Positions 1 to 6,839 of a DNA stretch of 12,408 nt are shown here, piece by piece. Location of the stretch: positions 1 to 12,408 of the forward strand of contig SKNJ01000272.1 in NCBI GenBank assembly GCA_007120575.1, written 5' to 3'. The translations under genes were made by a program, and so were the position numbers. The notes under the pieces are model-generated. The model was not told where the DNA came from, did not search any database, and saw only the letters and a program-made list of their open reading frames with translations. Within the stretch, counting starts at the first letter, position 1, and the number at the start of each line of letters is the position of its first letter. This DNA comes from Thioalkalivibrio sp. Lineage in GTDB: Bacteria; Pseudomonadota; Gammaproteobacteria; Ectothiorhodospirales; Ectothiorhodospiraceae.

Positions 1-11
1 CGGGCCTGACC

Positions 12-46
12 AGCGCCGCATAGCCCAGAGGGCTGGGCTCCTGCGC
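12..46. repeat. Imperfect repeat, copy 1, with hairpin
   Basis: This copy shares the opening AGCGCCGC, the block GCCCAGAGGG and the block GGGCTCCT with a second copy at 101-141, about 89 bp away. Inside it AGCCCAG (22-28) and CTGGGCT (33-39) form a perfect 7-bp stem with a 4-base AGGG loop. A hairpin-bearing repeat downstream of a gene end fits a REP-like element or a structure that protects or ends a transcript. No T-run follows on either strand, so a standard intrinsic terminator is not shown. Nothing else is recognisable between the window start and the end of the YceI gene. Confidence 0.5.
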
Positions 47-100
47 GGCCGGGGCCACGCCCGCAGGAGGGGGAGCCCTTTCGCGGGTCCGGGTCGGGTT

Positions 101-141
101 AGCGCCGCGATCGCCCAGAGGGTCGGGCTCCTACTGGCGCT
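101..141. repeat. Imperfect repeat, copy 2, overlapping the yceI-like gene end
   Basis: This is the partner of the repeat at 12-46. It has an outer stem AGCGCC (101-106) with GGCGCT (136-141) and an inner GCCC/GGGC pairing. The stop codon of the leftward YceI gene (131-133 on the minus strand) lies inside it, so the mRNA 3' end would carry this structure. It could mark transcript termination or 3'-end protection. There is no T-tract. Confidence 0.45.
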
Positions 142-763
142 GCGCTTCGAACTCGATGATCAGCTCGACCTTGTCGCCGACGATGTCGCGGGTGAGGCCG
201 TAGGTCATCCCGAAGTCGGAGCGGTCGAAATGGCCGCGCATCGACGCGCCGAGGACATACGGGCGCCCGAACAGCCCGCCCAGCGGGAAGGGATAGCGGC
301 CCACCTTGTTGATGGTCACATCCAGGCGGAGCGGACGGGTCTCCCCGAGCAGCTCCAGATTCCCCGACAGGCGGCCGGTGTTGCCGCCGGTGGGTTGGTA
401 GCCGGTGGCGGTGAACCGCATCTGCGGATATTCCTCGACGTTCAGGAAGTCGTCGCTGCGCAGGTGGTTGTCGCGCTCGTCGTGATTGGTGAACACGCTG
501 GCGGTGTCGACCACGAAGTGGCCACCCTCCAGGTGGCGCCGGTCGGGATCGAAGATGAACTCTCCCTCGGCCTCCAGGAACATGCCGAGCACCCGGGCAT
601 AGCCGGCGTGATCGACCAGGAATCCGACTGCGAAGTGTTCGGGGTCGATGATCCAGCGATCCGCTTCGGCCAGGAGCGGACCAGGGGTTGCCGCGACAAG
701 GAGACCGGCCAGTGCGAGCCACCAGCGGCGCGAGACCGGAAGACGGGGCAGGGATGCGGACAT
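131..763 (-). CDS. YceI-family periplasmic lipid-binding protein
   Basis: The product is 210 aa. YceI proteins are lipocalin-like beta barrels that bind long isoprenoid or other amphiphilic molecules in the periplasm. Residues about 12-32 form a signal peptide with a twin-arginine-like SRRWWL start, a hydrophobic core and a likely signal-peptidase site near AEA at 32-34. The mature part shows the family pattern: WIIDPEHF near the start, an H-A-G-Y segment, the FTNHDERDNHLRSDDF region, the EYPQMRFTATGY strand, and a C-terminal DFGMTYGL...VGDKVELIIEFEAQ block. The length is normal for the family. GGGAGGT lies 5 bases upstream of the ATG and supports this start. The gene is downstream of the CDP-alcohol phosphatidyltransferase gene with a 49-bp gap in the same direction, so co-transcription is likely. 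The ligand is not determinable from sequence. Confidence 0.93.
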   Translation of the reverse strand: MSASLPRLPVSRRWWLALAGLLVAATPGPLLAEADRWIIDPEHFAVGFLVDHAGYARVLGMFLEAEGEFIFDPDRRHLEGGHFVVDTASVFTNHDERDNHLRSDDFLNVEEYPQMRFTATGYQPTGGNTGRLSGNLELLGETRPLRLDVTINKVGRYPFPLGGLFGRPYVLGASMRGHFDRSDFGMTYGLTRDIVGDKVELIIEFEAQRQ

Positions 764-812
764 GACGGACCTCCCGGGGTGTGGGGTGGTGGATCAGGGG
801 AGCTCGGTCTCC

Positions 813-1634
813 CTAATGTCTTCCCACTGTACGCGATCGTGCCCGACGACTGGCAGTGGCGCGTGGTCGGTGACGGTAGAGCCAAAGGCTGTCGACGGCG
901 AACGAGCCTGCCAGGGCCGCCAGGCCAAGACCTGCCACGAGGTTCGCGGCCGGATCCGGCATGCCGGGGAACAGCACCATCAGCAGGACCAGCGTCTGCA
1001 GGACGCAGATCGTCTGGCGTCGCCGGCTGGGTGGCAGGGCTGCAGAGAGCCACGGCGCGGGGTACGCGGCGGCCAGGAACGCATAGCGCAGGGCACCGAT
1101 GAGCAGGACCCAGGGGCCGACCGGGGCAAGCAGCCAGGCCAGCGCCGCCAGCGCCAGGATCATCACGGCATCCAGCTCCATGTCGAAACGTGCGCCGAAC
1201 GTGGACGCGGTGCCGGTGCGGCGCGCGACCGCGCCATCCACGCCGTCCAGGATCAGGGCCGTGAGGGCCAGACCGAGGATCACGAACAGCAGGGCGGCAT
1301 CCCCGGTCAGTCCCGGCGTCAGGGCGAGGCCCGCGAGAGGCAGCGTCAATGCGGCCCGCGCGAGGGTGACGCGGTTCGCCGGCCCGGGGTCGCCGTATGC
1401 GCGCGCGGGGGTCAGCGGCCGGTCGGTCGGGGTCGCGAGGACTAGCACGCTGCCCAGCAATAGCCACAGGCCGAGTTGCACCGGGAGCAGCAGCGCGGGG
1501 GCCAGGCTGCCGGCGACCAGCAATGCGCCGAGTCCGAGCCCCCCCAGCCCGTACCCCAGCAGGTCGGCGGCCCAGGTGTGGGCACCGGCCCGGGCTCGTG
1601 ACGTGTGCTCGGTCTCCTGCGATGCCTGTCCCAT
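813..1634 (-). CDS. CDP-alcohol phosphatidyltransferase family membrane protein
   Basis: The product is 273 aa. This family transfers a phospho-alcohol group from a CDP-activated lipid or alcohol, with release of CMP, inside the inner membrane. The full signature D-x2-D-G-x2-A-R-x8-G-x3-D-x3-D is present (D130, D133, G134, A137, R138, G147, D151, D155), so all metal and catalytic aspartates are intact. It is preceded by the usual N-x2-T-x2-R element around residues 87-93. Several hydrophobic segments follow, and an extra N-terminal membrane pair lies at about residues 20-70. I chose the ATG at 1634 because GGGAG lies 6 bases upstream. The reading frame extends to 1793, but the earlier ATG at 1706 has no visible ribosome site. 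The gene diverges from the dehydrogenase operon at 1785 and precedes the YceI gene. The substrate alcohol is unknown; phosphatidylglycerophosphate synthase is not indicated by context. Confidence 0.88.
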   Translation of the reverse strand: MGQASQETEHTSRARAGAHTWAADLLGYGLGGLGLGALLVAGSLAPALLLPVQLGLWLLLGSVLVLATPTDRPLTPARAYGDPGPANRVTLARAALTLPLAGLALTPGLTGDAALLFVILGLALTALILDGVDGAVARRTGTASTFGARFDMELDAVMILALAALAWLLAPVGPWVLLIGALRYAFLAAAYPAPWLSAALPPSRRRQTICVLQTLVLLMVLFPGMPDPAANLVAGLGLAALAGSFAVDSLWLYRHRPRATASRRARSRTVGRH

Positions 1635-1784
1635 CCGTGTCTCCCAGTAGCCCGTCTTCACGAGGGCCGTGGTGCCCGCGTAGTTCCGGCACGCCGGGGC
1701 ATTCATGAGGATCCGGTCCAAAGTTGCGACCGTATCAAGTTCGCGGAGTTGCCGCGCTGCACGGGCTTCGCCCAAGATGCACGG

Positions 1785-2813
1785 ATGCAGCAAGACACTG
1801 GGCCGGACCGGAACCGGCCGAAGAAGACCGCGCGGGCATTCTGGGTGACCGGCCCGGGCCAGGGTGAACTGCGCGCCGAGGCCCTGCCGGCGCCCGAGGC
1901 CGGGAGCGTGCGGGTACGCACTCTATATTCCGCGATCAGTCGAGGGACCGAGGCCCTGGTATTTCACGGGCGCGTCCCGGCGAGTCAGTATGCGGCCATG
2001 CGCGCGCCGTTTCAGGCGGGCGAGTTCCCGGCCCCGGTGAAGTACGGCTATATCAGCGTGGGCGAGATCGAGGATGGACCCGAGGCCGGGACGCGGGTGT
2101 TCTGCCTGTATCCGCATCAGGATCGCTATCAGGTGCCGCGTACGGAGGTCTCCGCGATTTCGCCGGATGTGCCACCCGAGCGCGCGGTGCTGGCGGCCAA
2201 TCTGGAGACTGCGATCAACGCGGTCTGGGACGCCGGGACTGGTCCGGGTGACCGGGTCGCGGTGATCGGGGCTGGCGCGGTCGGCCTGCTGGCCGCCTGG
2301 CTGATCCGCGCGATCCCCGGAACCCGGGTAACGGTCATCGACCCCAACGCCCGACGTGGCCCAGTGGCCAGTGCCCTGGGCTTGACTCTTTGCCACCCCG
2401 AGGCCGCCGCGGCGGAGCCGTCGCTTCGCGACGTGGATGGGGTCGTGCACGCCAGTGGCCGACCCGAGGGGCTGCAACTGGGGTTGGCTCTGGCCGGGGT
2501 CGAGGCCCGGGTTGTCGAGCTGAGCTGGTACGGCGACCGCAAGGTGGAGGTGCCGCTCGGCGAGGGCTTTCATGCGCGGCGCCTGACCCTGCGCAGCAGC
2601 CAGGTCGGGCGCGTTCCCCCGGAGCGTGCGGCGCGCTGGGATGGCCGCCGGCGCCTGGCCCTGGCATTGTCCCTGTTGCGCGACCCGGCACTCGATATCC
2701 TGATCAGTGGCGAGGACCGGTTCGAGGACCTGCCGGCGGCGATGGCGCGGGTCACGGGCCCGGAGGCGGACGCGACCCTCTGCCACCGGATCCGCTACCC
2801 TGCCGCGGAATGA
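1785..2813 (+). CDS. Medium-chain dehydrogenase/reductase, zinc ligands lacking
   Basis: The product is 342 aa with the MDR (zinc-type alcohol dehydrogenase) fold. The N-terminal GroES-like domain (about 15-130) reads LYSAISRGTE where zinc enzymes have a catalytic Cys. Where they have GHE, it reads GYISVG. The usual catalytic zinc ligands therefore appear absent, as in some BchC-like members. The Rossmann domain is clear: VAVIGAGAVG (158-167, GxGxxG) with D186 at the end of beta-2, which favours NAD(H). The ATG at 1785 is the most plausible start. The open frame continues upstream to 1605 through the divergent gene, but conserved sequence begins only after residue 15. No strong ribosome site is visible, so the start is uncertain. 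It is the first gene of a four-gene operon; the gap to the next gene is 22 bp. It probably performs an NAD-dependent redox step on an unknown substrate. Confidence 0.85.
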   Translation: MQQDTGPDRNRPKKTARAFWVTGPGQGELRAEALPAPEAGSVRVRTLYSAISRGTEALVFHGRVPASQYAAMRAPFQAGEFPAPVKYGYISVGEIEDGPEAGTRVFCLYPHQDRYQVPRTEVSAISPDVPPERAVLAANLETAINAVWDAGTGPGDRVAVIGAGAVGLLAAWLIRAIPGTRVTVIDPNARRGPVASALGLTLCHPEAAAAEPSLRDVDGVVHASGRPEGLQLGLALAGVEARVVELSWYGDRKVEVPLGEGFHARRLTLRSSQVGRVPPERAARWDGRRRLALALSLLRDPALDILISGEDRFEDLPAAMARVTGPEADATLCHRIRYPAAE

Positions 2814-2835
2814 AATCCCCCTGCCGGAGTACCGC

Positions 2836-3246
2836 ATGTACAGCCTGAACGTTCGCGATCATTTCATGATTGCCCACAGCTTTCGTGGCGAGACCTTCGG
2901 TCCGGCGCAAAACCTGCACGGGGCCACCTATGTGGTGGATGTCACCTTCCGGCGGGCGGAACTGGACGCGGACGGCCTGGTGGTGGATATCGGCCGTGCG
3001 GGCGAGGTCCTGCGCGCGGTGCTTGCGGATCTCGACTACCAGAATCTGGACGAGCGGCCCGAGTTTGCCGGCCGCAATACCACCACGGAGTTCCTCGCCC
3101 GCGAGCTGCACCAGCGCATGGTGCGGGCGATTGATGCCGGGGATCTGGGGGATTCCGCCCGCAGCCTGGAAGCCGTCTGCGTGACCCTGCACGAATCGCA
3201 TGTGGCCTGGGCCAGCTTCGAGGCACCTCCCGTCCCCGCGACCTGA
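2836..3246 (+). CDS. PTPS/QueD-like T-fold protein with degenerate active site
   Basis: The product is 136 aa, the usual length for 6-pyruvoyl-tetrahydropterin synthase/6-carboxytetrahydropterin synthase (T-fold, normally a zinc hexamer acting on dihydroneopterin triphosphate). Alignment by eye to E. coli QueD is clear along the length: AHSF (13-16) to AAHRL, LHGATY (27-32) to LHGHSF, VVDIG to IIDFA, LDYQNL to LDHHYL, NTTTEFLA to NPTSEVLA, and HES (119-121) to KET. Zinc ligands H14 and H28 and the pterin-anchoring Glu (E120) are kept. The third zinc His is A30, the catalytic Cys is A24, and the catalytic His of the Asp-His pair is Y68 after D67. Ordinary PTPS or QueD chemistry is therefore doubtful. 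GGAG 6 bases before the ATG supports the start. Its stop overlaps the next start (TGATG). It is probably a diverged enzyme or a ligand-binding protein of this operon. Confidence 0.85.
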   Translation: MYSLNVRDHFMIAHSFRGETFGPAQNLHGATYVVDVTFRRAELDADGLVVDIGRAGEVLRAVLADLDYQNLDERPEFAGRNTTTEFLARELHQRMVRAIDAGDLGDSARSLEAVCVTLHESHVAWASFEAPPVPAT

Positions 3247-4295
3247 TGGCGCCGCGCGTTCTCGGTTTCCTCGTCCCGGGCGCATTGGCGCAGCGCACAG
3301 GCGGATACCTGTATGACGCCCGCATGGTGCAGGGGCTCCGCGCGTGGGGCTGGCAGGTCGAGGTGAGCGAGCTGCCGGGGGTCTTCCCGGGACCGGATGC
3401 TACCGCTGCGGCGGTCCTGGACCGGGCGTTGGCCGGGTTCGCCGCGCACGCCACGGTGGTGATCGACGGGCTGGCCGGGGGCGCGTTCCCGGAGATCCTT
3501 GCGCGGCATGGTGATCGTTTGCGCCTGATCTATCTGCTGCATCATCCACTGGGCCACGAGACCGGCCAGGATGCCGGGCGCAGTGCCTGGTTGCTGGAGC
3601 GGGAGCGGGCCGCGCTGGAGCATGTGGAGGTGGTTATCGTCACCAGCACGTACACCCAAACGGTGATCGAGGGCTGGGGCGTCCCGCGCGCACGCCTGCG
3701 CTGCGTGCCGCCCGGCGTCGCGCCGGCGGAACCGGCCGAGGGGCCGCTGGTCGGGGAGCCTGCGATGCTGCTGACGGTTGGCGCGGTGGTCCCGCGCAAG
3801 GGTCAGGATGTGCTGATTGAGGCCCTGGAACAACTGCGGGACCGGGACTGGCGCGCGGTGCTGGCCTGTGACCCCTCGCGCGATCCGGCGTTTGCCGGGC
3901 AGGTATCCGCGCGCATCGCCGCCGCTAGGCTGGGCGACCGGATCCGGCAGGTTGGCGAGTGCACGGGCGCGGAGCTGGAGCGGCTTTACCGCAGCGCCTC
4001 GTTGTTCGTGCTGCCGAGCTGGTACGAAGGTTTCGGGATGGCCTTTACCGAGGCGATGGCGCATGGGCTGCCGGTGGTCGGGACCACCGGGGGCGCGATC
4101 CCGTTTACGGTCCCGGAGGAGGCCGGCTGGCTGGTGGCGCCGGGGGATGCGGGGGCGCTGGCCGGGGTGCTGGCACAAGCGCTGGATGATCCCGGGTGCC
4201 GCCGGACCCTGGGTCGCGCCGCGCGCGCCCATGCGCGTTCGCTCCCCGACTGGGAAGGGGCGGTGGCTGCGTTCAACCGGGCGCTCGCGGGATGA
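3246..4295 (+). CDS. GT4-family glycosyltransferase
   Basis: The product is 349 aa and has a GT-B fold. Such enzymes transfer a sugar from an NDP-sugar with retention of configuration, usually at the cytoplasmic face. The N-terminal acceptor domain (about 1-165) carries a PGALAQRTGGYLYD loop and a HHPLGHET segment (99-106). The donor domain starts with LLTVGAVVPRKGQD (175-188), whose basic residues normally hold the donor phosphates. It contains the E-x7-E element EGFGMAFTE (E261, E269) followed by GLPVVGTTGGA and GWLVAPGD, all typical of family GT4. No membrane segment or signal peptide is seen. The start overlaps the previous stop by one base (TGATG), and its own stop overlaps the methyltransferase start (ATGA), so translation is probably coupled. 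Sugar donor and acceptor are unknown; neighbouring genes suggest a pterin-like or lipid-linked acceptor, which is inference only. Confidence 0.92.
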   Translation: MAPRVLGFLVPGALAQRTGGYLYDARMVQGLRAWGWQVEVSELPGVFPGPDATAAAVLDRALAGFAAHATVVIDGLAGGAFPEILARHGDRLRLIYLLHHPLGHETGQDAGRSAWLLERERAALEHVEVVIVTSTYTQTVIEGWGVPRARLRCVPPGVAPAEPAEGPLVGEPAMLLTVGAVVPRKGQDVLIEALEQLRDRDWRAVLACDPSRDPAFAGQVSARIAAARLGDRIRQVGECTGAELERLYRSASLFVLPSWYEGFGMAFTEAMAHGLPVVGTTGGAIPFTVPEEAGWLVAPGDAGALAGVLAQALDDPGCRRTLGRAARAHARSLPDWEGAVAAFNRALAG

Positions 4296-5104
4296 GCGAG
4301 CACTTCGACGCGGCCTGGCTGGCGCTGCGCGAACCCGTGGACCATGCGGCGCGGCCAGGGAGCCTGGTGGAGGCCCTGTGCAGCCACTGGACGGCAGCCG
4401 GTATGGGCGGGCGGCGGCGGGTGGTCGATCTCGGTAGTGGCACCGGTTCCAATCTGCGCTATCTTGCGCCGCGACTGGCGCGTTGCGGCGAACAGGACTG
4501 GACCCTGGTGGACCACGACGAGGGGCTGCTGGCGCAAGGATGCGCGCCCTGTGCGGGGGTTGTGGTGCAGCTCGCGCAGGCCGACCTGGCCGCCGGGGAG
4601 CGCGTTGTACCCCGGGGCTGCGATCTGGTCACTGGCTCCGCGCTGCTGGATCTGGTGTCGCGGGCGTGGCTGGAAGATCTGCTGGAAGGCTGCCGCGCGG
4701 CGGGCGCCGCGGTACTGTTCGCCCTGAGCTATGACGGGCAAGTGCACTGGTCGGACCCTGACCCGGAAGATTCCCGGGTGCTCGACGCGGTGAACCGTCA
4801 CCAGCGCGGCGACAAGGGCTGGGGCGCGGCACTGGGGCCGGATGCGACGACTGCCTGCGTGCAGGGCTTGCAGACGCGCGGCTATCGCGTGTCGCAGGCG
4901 GCGAGCCCGTGGACAATCGACCACCGGCGGGCCGCGCTCGGCCAGGAACTGGTGCGCGGCTGGGTGGAGGCCGCGCTCGCGGTGGAACCGGAGCGGGCCA
5001 CCCGCCTGCGCGCCTGGGGCGAGCGGCGTATCCGTGCGTTGAGGGCGGGGCAGGTCACGGTGACGGTGGGCCACCAGGATGTGCTTGGCCTGCCTGGAGG
5101 GTGA
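4292..5104 (+). CDS. Class I SAM-dependent methyltransferase
   Basis: The product is 270 aa. Motif I is VVDLGSGTGSNLRYL (44-58), the glycine-rich SAM loop. An acidic residue follows in LVDHDEG (D74, post-I), then QADLA (D98), then the motif IV strand DLVTGSALLDLVS (111-123). The C-terminal third (about 150-270) holds DNRHQRGDKG-like and WTIDHRRAALGQELVRGW-like segments that may form the substrate lid; I do not recognise a named subfamily. The ATG at 4292 overlaps the glycosyltransferase stop by four bases. An in-frame extension to 4196 would bury the start inside that gene and has no support. This is the last gene of the operon, and the next gene converges on it. It may methylate the product of the upstream enzymes. 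Whether the target is a sugar O, an N or a C position cannot be told. Confidence 0.88.
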   Translation: MSEHFDAAWLALREPVDHAARPGSLVEALCSHWTAAGMGGRRRVVDLGSGTGSNLRYLAPRLARCGEQDWTLVDHDEGLLAQGCAPCAGVVVQLAQADLAAGERVVPRGCDLVTGSALLDLVSRAWLEDLLEGCRAAGAAVLFALSYDGQVHWSDPDPEDSRVLDAVNRHQRGDKGWGAALGPDATTACVQGLQTRGYRVSQAASPWTIDHRRAALGQELVRGWVEAALAVEPERATRLRAWGERRIRALRAGQVTVTVGHQDVLGLPGG

Positions 5105-5126
5105 GGGTCGGGCGGATGGTGGCCGT

Positions 5127-5161
5127 GGCACACGGGCGCATCCAGCAGAACCCGCGGTGCC
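5127..5161. terminator. Possible bidirectional hairpin between convergent genes
   Basis: This lies in the 93-bp gap between the convergent methyltransferase and regulator genes. GGCAC (5127-5131) pairs with GTGCC (5157-5161), and CGGG (5133-5136) with CCCG (5151-5154), around a 14-base loop. A second, weaker stem GACGG (5165-5169)/CCGTC (5177-5181) follows. No T-run is adjacent, so intrinsic termination is inferred only from position and folding. Confidence 0.35.
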
Positions 5162-5197
5162 CCCGACGGACGCGGGCCGTCACTGGAGCGCTATCGT

Positions 5198-6625
5198 TTA
5201 TACAAGGTGGTAGCGGTGCAGCTTGCGCCACAGGGTGCTGCGGTTCATGCCCAGGGCCCGCGCCGCGCGCGAGCGGTTGCCTGCGTGTGCCGCGAGAGCG
5301 GCGCGCAGACGGCGGGCCTCTTCCGGTTCCTCGGCGAAGCCGTCACCGGAGTCGGCTTCTCCGTTCCAGGCATGACCGTTCCCGTTCCCGTTCCCGTTCC
5401 CGCGACCGGGCGCGCCAGTGCCCGCGCCGTTCCCGTGCGCCGGAGAAGCGCCATGCGCGCGCGCGTCGAGGGTGGCCTCGGCGAAGCTGGCCGGATCCGG
5501 CAGGGGAAAGTCGTCAACCCGGCCGTGGCGTGCATGCAGGGCCAGGCACTCGCAGACGTTCTCGAGCTCGCGGAAATTGCCGGGCCAGGGGTGTTGCATC
5601 AGGCGCCCGCGCAACGCGTCGCCGATGATCAGTTGCTGACGCTCGCAGAACGCGTCGAGGGCGGCCGCAAGGTCCTTCGGGCGCTGGCGCAGCGGGGGCA
5701 GTTCCACCGTGGCGACCGCCAGACGGTAGTACAGGTCGGTGCGAAAATGGCCCTGCTCGGCCTGTTCGCGCAGGTTGCGGTTGGAGGCCGCAAGGATGCG
5801 CACGTCCACCTCGCGGGTGGTGTTCTCGCCGACCCGTTCGAATGCCCCGTCCTGGACCGCGCGCAGTAGCTTGGCCTGCAGGCGTGGGCTCATTTCGCCG
5901 ATCTCGTCGAGAAACAGCGTGCCCCCGTCGGCGGCTTCGAAACGGCCGATCCGTTCGCTCACAGCCCCTGAAAAGGCCCCCCGTGCGTGCCCGAAGAGCT
6001 CGGATTCCAGCAGTTCCTCGGGGATCGCGGCACAGTTGATCTCGACAAATGGGGCTTCGGTCCGTGTGCTGGCGCGATGGATCGCGCGTGCCAGCCGGGT
6101 CTTCCCGGTCCCGGACTCGCCCAGCAGCATCATGCGCACGTCGCTGGTGGCGGCGCGGCGGGCGAAGGCCAGGGGGGCGCGGCACGCAATGTCCCTCGAG
6201 TGGAAGTCGTCGCCGGCAGGGGCCGGGACGCTGGCCGGGTCGCTTTCCGCGGGACCGCGCGGGCGTCGGCGTTGCGGTTGCAGTGCGATCAGGCGCAGGC
6301 CGGAAGGGTGGCCCTCCAGTTCGAGCGGCTGGCTGACAATGCGGATCGGCAGGGCCCCGTCGCGCAGGGCCAGTTCGTCGTGAAAGTCCTGCAAGACGGG
6401 AACACCGCAGGCTGGGGCGTCGTTGTTCGTGGTGGCGGCGCGCAGCAGGTGTGCCTGGAGATCGACAGGCCCGAGTTCGCGCAGGCTGGGGGCGCCTTCC
6501 GGGGTGGCGTCGAGCAACTGGTAAAGCGCGTCGTTGGCCAGAATGACGTTACCGCGCTCGTCGGCGATCAGTTGCGGATCGCGACTCTGGCGAATGCAGA
6601 TCTCCACCAACTCGGTTGCTTTCAT
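5198..6625 (-). CDS. Sigma-54-dependent enhancer-binding regulator (PAS-AAA+-Fis HTH)
   Basis: The product is 475 aa, an NtrC-type activator that remodels sigma-54 RNA polymerase with ATP. Residues about 1-115 look like a PAS sensor ([18 protein letters not shown]); there is no receiver domain, so the input is a ligand or redox signal rather than phosphorylation by a partner kinase. The AAA+ domain (about 140-365) has Walker A GESGTGKT (169-176), the sigma-54-contact loop as GAFSGA (216-221, normally GAFTGA), Walker B LFLDE (237-241) and arginines R295/R301 in [10 protein letters not shown] glycine-asparagine linker (about 398-422) precedes a Fis-type HTH (about 440-475, [20 protein letters not shown]). 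AGGAGA lies 4 bases before the ATG. It is divergent from the RND operon, whose sigma-54 promoter lies in the shared region, so that operon is its likely target. Confidence 0.95.
   Translation of the reverse strand: MKATELVEICIRQSRDPQLIADERGNVILANDALYQLLDATPEGAPSLRELGPVDLQAHLLRAATTNNDAPACGVPVLQDFHDELALRDGALPIRIVSQPLELEGHPSGLRLIALQPQRRRPRGPAESDPASVPAPAGDDFHSRDIACRAPLAFARRAATSDVRMMLLGESGTGKTRLARAIHRASTRTEAPFVEINCAAIPEELLESELFGHARGAFSGAVSERIGRFEAADGGTLFLDEIGEMSPRLQAKLLRAVQDGAFERVGENTTREVDVRILAASNRNLREQAEQGHFRTDLYYRLAVATVELPPLRQRPKDLAAALDAFCERQQLIIGDALRGRLMQHPWPGNFRELENVCECLALHARHGRVDDFPLPDPASFAEATLDARAHGASPAHGNGAGTGAPGRGNGNGNGNGHAWNGEADSGDGFAEEPEEARRLRAALAAHAGNRSRAARALGMNRSTLWRKLHRYHLV
5376..5402. 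repeat. Hexanucleotide tandem repeat (CCGTTC)4.5 in the regulator gene
   Basis: Four exact CCGTTC units (5376-5381, 5382-5387, 5388-5393, 5394-5399) plus a half unit lie inside the regulator gene. On the coding strand they read GGGAAC/GGCAAC-type codons and give a run of alternating Gly-Asn between the AAA+ domain and the DNA-binding domain. Unit number can change without breaking the frame, so linker length may vary between strains. Confidence 0.85.
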
Positions 6626-6654
6626 CCCGTCTCCTGTTGCGGGGGCCTGCCCGG

Positions 6655-6683
6655 AGTATGGTCAGGTGTTGCAACGCCTGCAA
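6655..6683 (-). promoter_or_regulatory. Possible sigma-70 promoter of the regulator gene
   Basis: On the minus strand TTGCAG (-35-like) and CATACT (-10-like) are 17 bases apart, 30 to 58 bases upstream of the regulator ATG. Matches to consensus are only 3/6 and 4/6. The dyad at 6663-6680 fills the spacer, so if this promoter is real the regulator may repress itself. Confidence 0.3.
6663..6680. promoter_or_regulatory. Distal operator/enhancer dyad for the regulator
   Basis: CAGGTGTTGCAACGCCTG is an 18-bp dyad with 8 of 9 base pairs symmetric and the core TGTTGCAAC. It shares that core with the dyad at 6746-6763; the two centres are 83 bp apart, close to eight helical turns. It is centred at about -178 relative to the predicted pump start site and about 46 bp upstream of the regulator ATG. 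Confidence 0.55.
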
Positions 6684-6745
6684 GGAAAATGCAACAACAG
6701 AAAATCAGCATATTCCGCATGCTGCTGCGGTTTCGCGGCATGAAG

Positions 6746-6763
6746 CCAGTGTTGCAACAGTGG
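6746..6763. promoter_or_regulatory. Proximal enhancer dyad (UAS) for the regulator
   Basis: CCAGTGTTGCAACAGTGG is an 18-bp dyad with 8 of 9 pairs symmetric, including a perfect TGTTGCAACA centre. It is centred about 95 bp upstream of the predicted sigma-54 start site, a normal enhancer distance. The core matches the distal dyad and fits a dimeric Fis-type HTH such as that of the neighbouring regulator. Confidence 0.65.
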
Positions 6764-6790
6764 AATATACGTACATAAGGAGATACTGAA

Positions 6791-6803
6791 TAACTAACTG
6801 ATA
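6791..6803 (-). promoter_or_regulatory. IHF binding site
   Basis: On the minus strand TATCAGTTAGTTA matches the IHF consensus WATCARNNNNTTR at every defined position. It sits in a locally AT-rich stretch at about -58 to -46 relative to the predicted start, between enhancer and promoter, where DNA bending would bring the activator to sigma-54 polymerase. Confidence 0.6.
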
Positions 6804-6821
6804 AATAAGAGAGTGGTGATG

Positions 6822-6839
6822 TTGGCATCCCCATTGCTT
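6822..6839 (+). promoter_or_regulatory. Sigma-54 (-24/-12) promoter of the RND efflux operon
   Basis: TTGGCATCCCCATTGCTT carries GG at 6824-6825 and GC at 6836-6837 with exactly 10 bases between, the strict sigma-54 spacing (TGGCA...TTGCT). Transcription should start near 6849, leaving a leader of about 178 bases before the adaptor ATG at 7027. An 8-base-loop hairpin CCATCG/CGATGG (6915-6934) lies in that leader. No gene was found between 6626 and 7026. Confidence 0.8.

Noticed and set aside
1605..1784. Upstream extension of the dehydrogenase gene to a GTG at 1605
   Set aside because: It would run through the 5' end of the divergent phosphatidyltransferase gene. The extra residues look nothing like an MDR N-terminus.
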